Part shown: one piece after another, positions 1 through 7,969 of the stretch
Layout: every line of letters starts with the position of its first letter
Position numbering within the stretch: the stretch's first letter is position 1
NCBI GenBank assembly: GCA_900544795.1
Contig: UQWM01000008.1
Coordinates: 16,780-80,779, forward strand
Direction: 5' to 3'
Source: an uncultured Phascolarctobacterium sp.
Lineage (GTDB): Bacteria; Bacillota; Negativicutes; Acidaminococcales; Acidaminococcaceae
Length of the DNA: 64,000 nucleotides
Notes under the pieces: model-generated
What the model was told of the DNA's origin: nothing
The model's database searches: none
The model's input: only the letters and a program-made list of their open reading frames with translations
Translations under genes and position numbers: made by a program

Positions 1-1287
1 GTTAGTCAGCTCTGCTTTACGCAGACCCAGACCTTCCATAACGGCGCCCATAAATTCCTGAGGCACGTCGATAGTCAATGCTTCCATAGGTTCCTGCAAA
101 GTGCCGGTCTCGTCATGGTGCATGATTACTTTCGGTTTGCCGACCTGCAGCTCGTAGCCTTCACGGCGCATAGTCTCGATCAGAACGGACAGATGCAATT
201 CGCCGCGGCCTGCAACAACAAATGCGTCCGGGCTTTCAGTTTCTTCCAAACGCATGGAAACGTTGGTTTTAACTTCTTTGAACAAACGGTCACGCAGATG
301 GCGACTGGTTACATATTCGCCTTCGCGGCCTGCAAAAGGACTGTTGTTGATCGAGAAGATCATCGACAGAGTCGGTTCGTCGATGCTGATACCCTGCAGT
401 TTTTCAGGATTTTCAGCGTCAGCGATAGTATCACCGATATTAGCGTCAGCCAAACCGATCAGAGCGATAATGTCGCCTGCTCCGGCTTCGTTGGTCTCAA
501 CGCGTTTCAGGCCTTCGTAAGTGTACAAGCGGCCGATCTTGGCTTTACGAATTCCTTCGTCATCCATCAGGGCAATGGTCTCACCGTTGTGGATAGTACC
601 GCGAACGATACGGCCTACAACGATACGGCCTACATAATCATCATAGTCCAAGGTGTTGACCAGCATTTGCAGCGGTTCTTCCACTTCAACGTCAGGACCG
701 GGGATGTTTTCCAGAATAACTTTAAACAAAGGTTCCAGATTATCGCTTTCTTCTTCCATCGTAAGTTTGGCAATGCCGTTGCGGGCAGAGGTCAAAACAA
801 CGGGGAATTCCAGCTGATCATCATCGGCGCCCAGTTCGATAAAGAGGTCGAGGACCTCGTCGATAACTTCGGTGACACGTTGGTCAGGACGGTCGATTTT
901 ATTGATTACTACGATCGGTTTCAAATGCTGCTCCAACGCTTTGCGCAGAACGTATTTAGTCTGCGGCATCGGGCCTTCATAAGCGTCAACTAAAAGCAGT
1001 ACGCCGTCGACCATAGTGAGTACGCGTTCAACCTCGCCGCCAAAATCGGCATGGCCCGGGGTATCAAGAATGTTGATTTTAGTGCCTTTGTGCATAACTG
1101 CTGTATTTTTAGCCAAAATGGTAATACCGCGTTCACGTTCGAGCGCGTTGGAGTCCATAACGCGTTCTTCTACATGCTCGTTGGCACGGAAAATGTTGCT
1201 TTGCTTGAGCATCGCATCTACAAGGGTAGTTTTACCATGGTCAACGTGGGCGATAATGGCAATATTTCGTAAATCATTTCTTAACAT
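1..1287 (-). CDS. typA: Translational GTPase TypA/BipA, N-terminal part (cut by window edge)
   Basis: Ribosome-associated translational GTPase of the EF-G family, involved in 50S assembly and stress adaptation. The frame reads from an ATG at 1287 to the window edge without a stop (429 codons of roughly 600). The G1 loop AHVDHGKT is at residues 13-20, followed by the switch motif RERGITI, DTPGH and NKID, then EF-G-like domains II and III. The truncation is only the window boundary, not a lesion. It is separated from the TRAP operon downstream by a short gap with a hairpin. The identification is firm, since the GTPase motifs and the EPMEALTIDVP-type segment near the cut are typical of TypA. Confidence 0.95.
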   Translation of the reverse strand, partial: MLRNDLRNIAIIAHVDHGKTTLVDAMLKQSNIFRANEHVEERVMDSNALERERGITILAKNTAVMHKGTKINILDTPGHADFGGEVERVLTMVDGVLLLVDAYEGPMPQTKYVLRKALEQHLKPIVVINKIDRPDQRVTEVIDEVLDLFIELGADDDQLEFPVVLTSARNGIAKLTMEEESDNLEPLFKVILENIPGPDVEVEEPLQMLVNTLDYDDYVGRIVVGRIVRGTIHNGETIALMDDEGIRKAKIGRLYTYEGLKRVETNEAGAGDIIALIGLADANIGDTIADAENPEKLQGISIDEPTLSMIFSINNSPFAGREGEYVTSRHLRDRLFKEVKTNVSMRLEETESPDAFVVAGRGELHLSVLIETMRREGYELQVGKPKVIMHHDETGTLQEPMEALTIDVPQEFMGAVMEGLGLRKAELTN

Positions 1288-1396
1288 AAATTCCTATCTT
1301 CCTCTCTCTTTGAGCAGGCGGACCGGCCGCCTGTAAAACCAAACCGTGCTTTCTAGAAAAAGCTGCGGCCTAATAACTACTCTAAAATTTAATGAA

Positions 1397-1417
1397 GGAT
1401 GCTTGTCAAAAGCATCC
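1397..1417 (-). terminator. Hairpin after the TRAP operon, possible terminator
   Basis: GGATGCTT pairs with AAGCATCC around a 5-nt loop. In the minus direction, after dctM, it is followed by a modest T-rich stretch. It lies about 55 nt past the dctM stop. The U-tract is weak, so termination is only plausible. Confidence 0.4.
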
Positions 1418-1472
1418 TCCACTATGACTAATTAATTATATTCTTTTTAACCTGCCCTGTCAATAAAAACCT

Positions 1473-2750
1473 CTATTTTACAATACCCGGCAGCCATGTA
1501 GCGATTTCGGGGAAGAAGCAGAGCAGCAAAATTTCCAGCGCCATAATGATCCCGAACGGTATAACGCCTTTGATGATCTGGGTCATCTTGCTGTCTGGGC
1601 TAATGCCCTGCAACACGAACAAATTCATGCCGACCGGCGGCGTAATCAGCGCCAGTTCCAGGTTGATAAGCATGACAACATTGAACCAGATCGGGTCGAA
1701 GCCAAGTTTCAAAATGATCGGGTACAGGATCGGCAGCGTGATGAAGATGATAGAAATGGATTCCAAAATACAGCCCAACACCAACAGCAGCATATTGATA
1801 GCTATAAAAACGATCCAGCGGCTGGTCTCCATTTCGGCAACCAGCGTTGTCAAAGCCTGCGGCACCTGCAAAATAGTCAGCACGAAGCCAAACAATGTCG
1901 CGCCGATCATAATGGCAAAAATCATCGAGGTGGTTTTTACCGTATCTACCAAAATCTCGGGCATATCAGACAGCTTTAAGGTCCTGTAGATAACGAAGGT
2001 AATGAACAGGCTGTAGACCGTACCGATAGCGGCCGCTTCCGTAGGAGTGAAAGCCCCCGTGTAGATACCGCCAACAACCAGCACCGGCAGCAGCAGTCCC
2101 CAGAAAGAGCTTTTCAGCGCTTGGATACGTTCGTCCCAGGATGCGGCTTCCTGCAAGGGAAGCTTGCGCGAGCGGTAAACCACGACACAGATAAAGAGCA
2201 TCGTCAAAATCACTCCGGGAACGACACCGGACATAAACAACTGTCCTACGGATTCACCGGTGATAGCACCGTATAAGATCATGGGTATCGATGGTGGTAT
2301 CAAAATACCCAATGTACCGCCGGCTGCCACCGCGCCCAATACCAGCGTGCGGTCGTAACCGCGCGACAGCATTTCGGGAATGGCGATAGCGCCGATAGTA
2401 ACAGCGCAAGCTACAGAGGAACCTGTGATAGCGGCAAAGACAGCGCAGGCAAAAACCGTCGCTACACCCAGGCCGCCCGGCAAATGCCGCAGCCATTTAT
2501 TACCCAGTTCAAACAGATCGTTGCCAACTTTACCAGTCAGCAGGATCTGGCTCATTAAAATGTATAAGGGCACAGCAGTCAAAACAAAATCGTCCAGAGA
2601 TTTATAGGCTAAAATCGGTATCTGCGCTAAAGCAGAGTCGCCGCCCATAAAGGCAAACATACCAAATAGCCCGGCCGTGCCTAACGAAAAAGCTACCGGC
2701 AAGCCTAAAATCAACAAACCTAATAAAATAGCAGTAAAGATAAGCAGCAT
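1473..2750 (-). CDS. dctM: TRAP transporter large permease subunit DctM
   Basis: Large membrane subunit of a tripartite ATP-independent periplasmic transporter, which couples import of a carboxylate-type substrate to a sodium gradient. At 425 residues it has the usual DctM length. It is hydrophobic throughout, with about 12 predicted membrane spans and glycine-rich segments such as GSSVACAVTIGAIAIPEM and TPPVGMNLFV typical of the family. It is the last gene of a lyase-dctP-dctQ-dctM operon, one base from dctQ. The substrate cannot be read from sequence; the neighbouring lyase suggests a branched or short-chain hydroxy-dicarboxylate. Confidence 0.93.
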   Translation of the reverse strand: MLLIFTAILLGLLILGLPVAFSLGTAGLFGMFAFMGGDSALAQIPILAYKSLDDFVLTAVPLYILMSQILLTGKVGNDLFELGNKWLRHLPGGLGVATVFACAVFAAITGSSVACAVTIGAIAIPEMLSRGYDRTLVLGAVAAGGTLGILIPPSIPMILYGAITGESVGQLFMSGVVPGVILTMLFICVVVYRSRKLPLQEAASWDERIQALKSSFWGLLLPVLVVGGIYTGAFTPTEAAAIGTVYSLFITFVIYRTLKLSDMPEILVDTVKTTSMIFAIMIGATLFGFVLTILQVPQALTTLVAEMETSRWIVFIAINMLLLVLGCILESISIIFITLPILYPIILKLGFDPIWFNVVMLINLELALITPPVGMNLFVLQGISPDSKMTQIIKGVIPFGIIMALEILLLCFFPEIATWLPGIVK

Positions 2751-2751
2751 C

Positions 2752-3276
2752 CTACTTTACCTCCTTACTGAAATCACCGGTGTTGATTTTTGCGATATCC
2801 ACCAGTAAAGTTCGGACAAATTGCAGCAGCAAAAGCCCCATACCTATAGGCAGTGCCATCTGCGGTATCCACATCGGAGTGCGCAGGGTGCTGGGCGAAG
2901 TGTTATCCATCTCCAGCGACAAAATCGCCATATCAAATGATTCCATAACAAAAACCGCGCAGAAAAAAATACCTACGCAAGTAGTAAAGACTTCAATAAA
3001 ACAACGGGTGCGCGGCGACAGGCTGCCTACAACTATATCCACGTGGATATGCTTACCGGCGGCATAAGTTACCGACATCCCCAAAAAGCCCGCAATCAGC
3101 ACGCAATAGACCGAAAGCTCGATCGACCATTCCGTCGGGGCGTTGAACAGACCACGCATCACAACTTCGTAAAAAACCATCAGCGCAGGCATCAATATCA
3201 AAATACCGGCAATGACAGCAACGATTTTTGTCACAGCGTCTAAAATTTTTCCATAGATCTCGATCGCGCTTTTCAA
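2752..3276 (-). CDS. dctQ: TRAP transporter small permease subunit DctQ
   Basis: Small four-helix membrane subunit that pairs with DctM. At 174 residues with four hydrophobic segments (roughly residues 15-35, 50-70, 90-110 and 130-150) it fits the DctQ family. The motif YEVVMRGLFNAPTEWSIELS in the first third is characteristic. It sits between dctP and dctM, almost touching dctM, as expected for translational coupling. Confidence 0.9.
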   Translation of the reverse strand: MKSAIEIYGKILDAVTKIVAVIAGILILMPALMVFYEVVMRGLFNAPTEWSIELSVYCVLIAGFLGMSVTYAAGKHIHVDIVVGSLSPRTRCFIEVFTTCVGIFFCAVFVMESFDMAILSLEMDNTSPSTLRTPMWIPQMALPIGMGLLLLQFVRTLLVDIAKINTGDFSKEVK

Positions 3277-3351
3277 GGCTTGCTCCTCACATTCATTATA
3301 AAATAACTGCCGCCGGCACTTTGCTCAGCGGCAGCCTTAAAATTGCTTCCG

Positions 3352-4377
3352 TTATTGCTTGGTGCAGATCTCGATCAGTTCTTTACCGAGATCGCCGGTG
3401 TGTTTAACAAAAATATCCCAAACCGGTTTGGTTGCAGCCTGCCATTCGGGCAAATCTGCTTCCGGAACCACATAAACCTGCATGCCTTTTTCTTTCAGGT
3501 GCTCTAAAGCAGTCATATCTTCGGCTTTAGCGTTTTTGCGCAGGTCGTCGCGCACTTCGTTAGCAGCTTCGGTAACTATCTTCTGCTGTTCGGGAGTAAG
3601 TTTTTGGAAAGATTTTTCGTTCATCGCCAAAATAAATTCAGGATAAGCGTGATTGGTGATAGTAAGATATTTGGTAACTTCAAACATTTTGCGGTCATAC
3701 ATAGCGGTAGTACCGGAGGTTTGTCCGTCAACAACGCCGCGCTGAATAGCCATATAAACTTCGCTGGAACCCATGGTAGCGGGAGATGCGCCCAAAGCTT
3801 TGATAGTTTCGGACGGCAATTCGCCGTAGCCGCGCAATTTCAAGCCTGCGAAATCGGCAGGTTTAGTGATCTCTTTTTTGCTGTTGGCAAACTGTACAAA
3901 GCCGTAGTCGGCCCAGATAACGGGACGCACGCCTTTTTTCTTTAATTCTGCCCCCAGTTTTTCTCCCAAACCACCGTCGATAGCCTGATCGACTTTTTCA
4001 TAGCTGGGGAACAAAAACGGCACGTCAAACACTTCCATCGCCGGAATGACCGTTGACCACATGGCAGTGGAGTTGAGCCCCATATCGATGCCGCCCGACA
4101 TGATGGCATCGTTCATGCTTTTATCGTTAAAAAGCTGGCCGGAAGGGTAAATGTTCAAAGTAATAGCGCCTTTGGATTTTTCCGTAAGTTTTTTGTTAAA
4201 AGACTCCATCCCCTGTGCCAGCGGATGTGCAGCCGGCAAATTATGAGCCAGCTTTAAAGTGACTTTTTCGCTGCCACCGGCAGCTTTTTTGTCGCCACCG
4301 CCGCAGCCGGCTGTTACTGCCAGCGCCATAACCATAGCGGCAGCCAGTGTGGTTTTAAACATTTGAGACATTTTCAT
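3352..4377 (-). CDS. dctP: TRAP transporter solute-binding lipoprotein DctP
   Basis: Extracytoplasmic binding protein that captures the substrate and delivers it to DctQM. The N-terminus carries a lipoprotein signal with lipobox VTAGC (Cys about residue 25), so the mature protein is probably lipid-anchored. The body has the TRAP binding-protein pattern: HNLPAAHPLAQGMESF near the start, the LKLRGYGELPSE region with the Arg that usually salt-bridges a substrate carboxylate, and AIQRGVVDGQTSG. Length 341 is normal. The ATG at 4377 follows GAGGTGAAG. It lies 22 bp after the lyase gene and is probably cotranscribed with it under the T-box. Confidence 0.92.
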   Translation of the reverse strand: MKMSQMFKTTLAAAMVMALAVTAGCGGGDKKAAGGSEKVTLKLAHNLPAAHPLAQGMESFNKKLTEKSKGAITLNIYPSGQLFNDKSMNDAIMSGGIDMGLNSTAMWSTVIPAMEVFDVPFLFPSYEKVDQAIDGGLGEKLGAELKKKGVRPVIWADYGFVQFANSKKEITKPADFAGLKLRGYGELPSETIKALGASPATMGSSEVYMAIQRGVVDGQTSGTTAMYDRKMFEVTKYLTITNHAYPEFILAMNEKSFQKLTPEQQKIVTEAANEVRDDLRKNAKAEDMTALEHLKEKGMQVYVVPEADLPEWQAATKPVWDIFVKHTGDLGKELIEICTKQ

Positions 4378-4399
4378 TACTCTTCACCTCATCAAATTT

Positions 4400-5266
4400 T
4401 TATTTATAGCGTTTTTCCAGTTCCATATAGCCATCCAGGCCAATAAAGCTGTTAAAATCAGTAAAATGCATCATTTTTTCTTCGTAGCCTTTGGTGGTGC
4501 CTGTTTCATGCAGCACCGTCATAGCTTCCTTAAATGCCTGCGTAATGACATATAAAGCGCTGCAGGGCCAAAAGACTATTTTAAAGCCGATATTTTCTAA
4601 ATCCTTCGCCGTCAGGTTAGGCGTTCTGCCGCCTTCGATCATATTGGCGATCAGCACCGTATCAGGAAAAGTTTGAGCGATGGTCTCCAGCTCGCCGATA
4701 TCCTGAGGAGCTTCGATAAACAAAGCCTCGGCACCGCTGTCAAGATACAGCTTGCCACGTTCGATAGCGTCGTCCAGTCCGTGCACGGCTCTGGCGTCAG
4801 TCCTGGCGATCAGCAGAAAATCTTCATCTGTTCTGGCATCACGCGCCGCCGTGATCTTTTTAGCATGCTCACCCGCATCGATGACCTGCTTGCCTGCCAT
4901 ATGGCCGCAGCGTTTAGGCCAGACCTGGTCTTCAAAAAGTACTGCGGCTGCGCCTGCCTTTTCGTATTCCTGCATCGTGCGCCGCACGCTTAAAGCGTTA
5001 CCATACCCGGTATCGCCATCGGCAAACACCGGTAACCCGGTAGCGTCCACGATACATTTTACGGCCTGCACCATTTCCGTCATCGAAAGATAACCTACAT
5101 CCGGCTGACCCAATCTGGAAGCCGCAATACTGTAGCCGCCCATGACCAGAGCGTCAAAGCCTACTTCAGCCGCTACCTTAGCAGTCAAAGCGTCATAAAC
5201 CCCCGGCAAAACCAATATCTCGGGCTTTTGCAGCCGTTCACGCAATAGTTTGCGTTGCTTGTTCAT
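4400..5266 (-). CDS. Isocitrate lyase/PEP mutase family carbon-carbon lyase (methylisocitrate or dimethylmalate lyase-like)
   Basis: Cytoplasmic aldolase-type lyase that would split a 2-hydroxy dicarboxylate into pyruvate or glyoxylate plus a second acid. Seen: 288 residues with a TIM-barrel pattern, the metal-binding FADGDTGYGN (residues 81-90), FED (111-113) and the catalytic loop PKRCGH with Cys120. The KRCGH Cys marks true lyases as opposed to PEP mutases. Family members include methylisocitrate lyase (PrpB) and 2,3-dimethylmalate lyase. No prpC or prpD is nearby, so a PrpB role in a methylcitrate cycle is not supported here. It is the first gene after a T-box leader and is followed by a complete TRAP transporter, suggesting that the imported acid is its substrate or a precursor. 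Confidence 0.82.
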   Translation of the reverse strand: MNKQRKLLRERLQKPEILVLPGVYDALTAKVAAEVGFDALVMGGYSIAASRLGQPDVGYLSMTEMVQAVKCIVDATGLPVFADGDTGYGNALSVRRTMQEYEKAGAAAVLFEDQVWPKRCGHMAGKQVIDAGEHAKKITAARDARTDEDFLLIARTDARAVHGLDDAIERGKLYLDSGAEALFIEAPQDIGELETIAQTFPDTVLIANMIEGGRTPNLTAKDLENIGFKIVFWPCSALYVITQAFKEAMTVLHETGTTKGYEEKMMHFTDFNSFIGLDGYMELEKRYK

Positions 5267-5301
5267 TGTTTCCCCTCCCTTGCTGCTTCACAAATCAAAA
5301 T

Positions 5302-5333
5302 AAAAAGCCCCTACCGGCAAAGCCGATAGGGGC
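5302..5333 (-). terminator. Intrinsic terminator of the T-box leader
   Basis: GCCCCTA and TAGGGGC arms (5307-5333) with an inner CCGGC/GCCGG pair form a strong hairpin followed by five T residues in the minus direction. It lies just downstream of the T-box sequence and upstream of the lyase gene. This is the standard position for the terminator that competes with the T-box antiterminator. Confidence 0.85.
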
Positions 5334-5541
5334 GTAAGTACGCGGTACCACCCTAAATTATACTCTAAGACCTTTAACGCAGCCATTGCGCTTTTTCCTA
5401 AACAACGTCTCAGAAAAAGAGTTCCTGGGTGAGAGGGCTAATTTCTGTGCTTATCGGCTTGCATCAACCGCCGACTTTCTGAAAGCATTCCACTGTCCAT
5501 TCCCAGTCATAACCTGTAACTAGATGATTTGTCGAAACATT
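5302..5541 (-). promoter_or_regulatory. T-box riboswitch leader
   Basis: tRNA-sensing leader that permits read-through when its cognate tRNA is uncharged. The conserved T-box AGGGTGGTACCGCG is at 5354-5341 (minus), directly before the terminator. The distal stem I region has the AGAAAGTCGGCGGTTGATGC pattern (an AG-bulge plus T-loop signature), and CTGGG/CCCAG closes the base of stem I. A CTC triplet followed by ACC on the 3' side of the specifier loop suggests a leucine specifier, but that reading is tentative. The controlled operon is a lyase plus TRAP transporter, an unusual target for this class. Confidence 0.88.
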
Positions 5542-5547
5542 GAGATA

Positions 5548-5576
5548 AGTATAACAACGCCTTAATGTTTTGTCAA
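5548..5576 (-). promoter_or_regulatory. Sigma-A promoter for the T-box operon
   Basis: TTGACA (5576-5571) and TATACT (5553-5548) are separated by exactly 17 bp. This near-consensus promoter lies immediately upstream of the T-box stem I and predicts a start near 5541. Confidence 0.85.
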
Positions 5577-5662
5577 TATATTTTTAAAAACAGTTGAAAT
5601 CAACATTTTTCAGTGTACAATCGTACTATTTTTATAGCACTAGGTGCTAATATAAAAAATAT

Positions 5663-5687
5663 GCGGCTGCGTAATAAACGCAGCCGC
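5663..5687 (-). terminator. Terminator after the NlpC/P60-like gene
   Basis: A perfect 10-bp stem GCGGCTGCGT/ACGCAGCCGC with a 5-nt loop is followed by a T-rich run in the minus direction. It lies about 45 nt past the stop at 5730. Confidence 0.85.
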
Positions 5688-5729
5688 CCTTAACCGTATT
5701 TTAAGCGTTGGAACAATATTTATGTATTA

Positions 5730-6227
5730 TCAGTTGAGGATCCTTCTGGCACCGTAAAACCGCTCGTCCCAATAAGGGCCAAAGGCTTCGCCTTCGATAA
5801 CGCCATTTTTAGTGCCGGCATAAATAAATTTACCTTCACCGCTGTAAATGCCACAGAACGTCGCACCCGGGCCATCAGTGCTGTAAAACACCAGGTCACC
5901 CGGCAGCAGTTCGTCTTTGCTGATACGTTTGCCTACGTCATATTGCTCGTCAACAGTACGCGGCAGTGCGATACCGCTTTCACCAAAAACATATTGCACA
6001 TAGCCCGAACCGTCAAAGCCTTCCGACGGGGAACTGCCGCCCATTTTAAAGGGCGTGCCTGCCAAAAGATAGGCTGTTTCGATAATATTGCCACGCAGGC
6101 TGGAATAATCCTCGGCATACGCTGCCCGGGGCTGCACCACAGTCCAGACAGCACCGACCGGTAAGGTAAGGGCGATGCCCAAAGCCACGCCTGCGGCTAA
6201 ACGTTTAACTAAATCACGGTATTTCAT
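5730..6227 (-). CDS. Secreted NlpC/P60-fold protein lacking the catalytic triad (pseudoenzyme)
   Basis: NlpC/P60 proteins are cysteine peptidases that cut peptidoglycan stem peptides. This 165-residue protein has an N-terminal signal (hydrophobic residues 10-30, likely cleavage after AYA near 38) and the fold's landmarks: FDGSGYVQYVFG (71-82), LLPGDLVFYS (108-116) and GIYSGEGKFIYA (126-137). The catalytic Cys of the usual FDCSG is Gly73 (GGT codon), the His of the usual HVGIY aligns with Phe124, and the third polar residue aligns with Tyr136. All three positions are lost while the scaffold is well kept. It has its own RBS and terminator, so it looks like a maintained gene rather than debris. 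Inferred role: binding of cell-wall fragments or regulation, not hydrolysis. Confidence 0.82.
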   Translation of the reverse strand: MKYRDLVKRLAAGVALGIALTLPVGAVWTVVQPRAAYAEDYSSLRGNIIETAYLLAGTPFKMGGSSPSEGFDGSGYVQYVFGESGIALPRTVDEQYDVGKRISKDELLPGDLVFYSTDGPGATFCGIYSGEGKFIYAGTKNGVIEGEAFGPYWDERFYGARRILN

Positions 6228-6259
6228 AACTTTTAAAGCTCCTTTTTCTGCACAAACTT

Positions 6260-7867
6260 TTATAAGGATGACAGCATATCATCCACATATTTTTTGATTT
6301 TTTCCATCTTTTTGCGGATACCGACAGCCTTGCTGCCATCTCTGGCCACGATCTGTTCGATCTTGGTGCGGTACTGCAAATACATTCTTTCCGTCTGGCG
6401 CAGATACTCTCTGAGCTCGGCCACTTCGGGGACCGTAGTAACGATCGGCGAAGTAGTGACATGCCATTCAGTGCCGCTGATGGTAATACTGTCGCCATAC
6501 TGCGGGATATAAGCGGCAGTCCCCAAACGGCGTTGCAGCTCATCGGCAAAATTGCTGGCCGCGTCAAACTCACCGTGGGTCACAAAAAACGCTTTCGGCA
6601 CCTGTGGCATCTTGCCATACCACTCCAGCAGCTGCTCTTTATCAGCATGGGCCGAAAAGCCCTTCATATTGTAGATCTTAGCATTGACCCTGATATCCTC
6701 GCCCATGATCTTGACCTGCTTCGCACCTTCGATCAGGCGGCGGCCCATACTGCCTTCCGCCTGATAGCCGGCGATAATGACAGAACAGTTTTCCTGCCAC
6801 AGGTTATGCTTCAAATGGTGCAGGATACGTCCGGCATCAGCCATACCGCTGGCCGAAACGATAATTTTGGAACCGGGCATCTCATTGATCATCCGGGATT
6901 CCTGCGCCGTCGCCGTAAAACGCAGCTGCGGTATAGCAAGCAGCCTTTTACCGTGCATTTCGTACAAAGCCCGCGCTTCCTCATCATATTCCTGCGGGTT
7001 GGTCAACGTAATGGCAGTAGCCTTACTGGCCATGGGACTATCAATAATGATCGGCACTTCGGGTATACGTCCCTCGGCCAGTAGTTTTTGGAAATAATAC
7101 AGCAGTACCTGTGTACGCCCTACGGCAAAAGCCGGAATAACTACGTTGCCGCCTTTAGCCACAGTTTCTTTGATAATCTCGGCCAGTTCGCCTTCTTTAT
7201 CATAAGCCTTATGGACACGGTTGCCATAAGTCGATTCGGTAATAATAAAATCAGCGCCAGCTATCTCATCCGGGTCTTCAATGATCGGCTGATTAGGCTG
7301 TCCAATATCGCCGGTAAAGATCAGCTTGGTCGTTTTACCGTCCTCATTTACCAAAACTTCAACTATCGCCGACCCTAAAATATGCCCGGCAACTTTAAAT
7401 TTTACCTGTACACCCGGCAGCACCTCGACCGGTTCGCCAAACTCATGGGTACGGAAATGCTGCAAAGCTTTATAAGCATCATCCACAGTATAGAGCGGCT
7501 CTACAACCCTTTTACCGGCACGCATACCTTTACGGTTGGCAAACTCAGCTTCCGATTCCTGGATATGGGCGCTGTCAGGCAGCAGGATCGTGCACAGCTC
7601 CAAAGTAGTTTTTGTACAATGCACAGGGCCTTTATAACCATGCTTCACCAGCTTGGGTATCAACCCGCTGTGATCGATATGGGCATGGGTCAATACTACG
7701 CTGTCGATAGTGTTAGGGGCAAAAACAAATTCCTTTTCGTTAAAGGCCGTAACCATTTTTGAACCCTGGAACATACCGCAGTCCAGTAACATTTTTTTAT
7801 TGCCTACTTCAAGTAAATAACAAGAGCCTGTGACCATCCTTGTGGCACCTAAGAAGGTGATTTTCAT
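6260..7867 (-). CDS. Metallo-beta-lactamase/beta-CASP RNase (CPSF73-like)
   Basis: Zinc-dependent ribonuclease of the beta-CASP family. Seen in 535 residues: the MBL domain with the HAHIDHSG metal motif near residue 60 and FTGDIGQ later; the beta-CASP insert in the middle with the DSPMA segment; and the C-terminal RMKL-type domain with MKGFSAHADKEQLLEW and FFVTHGE, which supply the last metal ligands. The family includes archaeal and bacterial CPSF73-like exonucleases and is distinct from RNase J. The RBS AGGGAGGG precedes the ATG. It is followed after 32 bp by the NlpC-like gene, with which it may be cotranscribed. Confidence 0.88.
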   Translation of the reverse strand: MKITFLGATRMVTGSCYLLEVGNKKMLLDCGMFQGSKMVTAFNEKEFVFAPNTIDSVVLTHAHIDHSGLIPKLVKHGYKGPVHCTKTTLELCTILLPDSAHIQESEAEFANRKGMRAGKRVVEPLYTVDDAYKALQHFRTHEFGEPVEVLPGVQVKFKVAGHILGSAIVEVLVNEDGKTTKLIFTGDIGQPNQPIIEDPDEIAGADFIITESTYGNRVHKAYDKEGELAEIIKETVAKGGNVVIPAFAVGRTQVLLYYFQKLLAEGRIPEVPIIIDSPMASKATAITLTNPQEYDEEARALYEMHGKRLLAIPQLRFTATAQESRMINEMPGSKIIVSASGMADAGRILHHLKHNLWQENCSVIIAGYQAEGSMGRRLIEGAKQVKIMGEDIRVNAKIYNMKGFSAHADKEQLLEWYGKMPQVPKAFFVTHGEFDAASNFADELQRRLGTAAYIPQYGDSITISGTEWHVTTSPIVTTVPEVAELREYLRQTERMYLQYRTKIEQIVARDGSKAVGIRKKMEKIKKYVDDMLSSL

Positions 7868-7969
7868 AAAGGACCCTCCCTACTTATTATGTTAATTTAT
7901 ATATTCTGCATCCAAAAACTATTCCCTGCCCACACAACGATAAGTTCACTGCCTTGTCACAAAAAGCAG

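Noticed and set aside
115..993. Long plus-strand frame of 292 codons
   Set aside because: It is the shadow of typA, which reads on minus with all GTPase motifs.
1..1287. typA as a truncated pseudogene
   Set aside because: The frame is intact to the very first base; only the window edge cuts it.
4400..5266. Confident prpB naming
   Set aside because: No methylcitrate synthase or dehydratase nearby; several lyases share the KRCGH motif.
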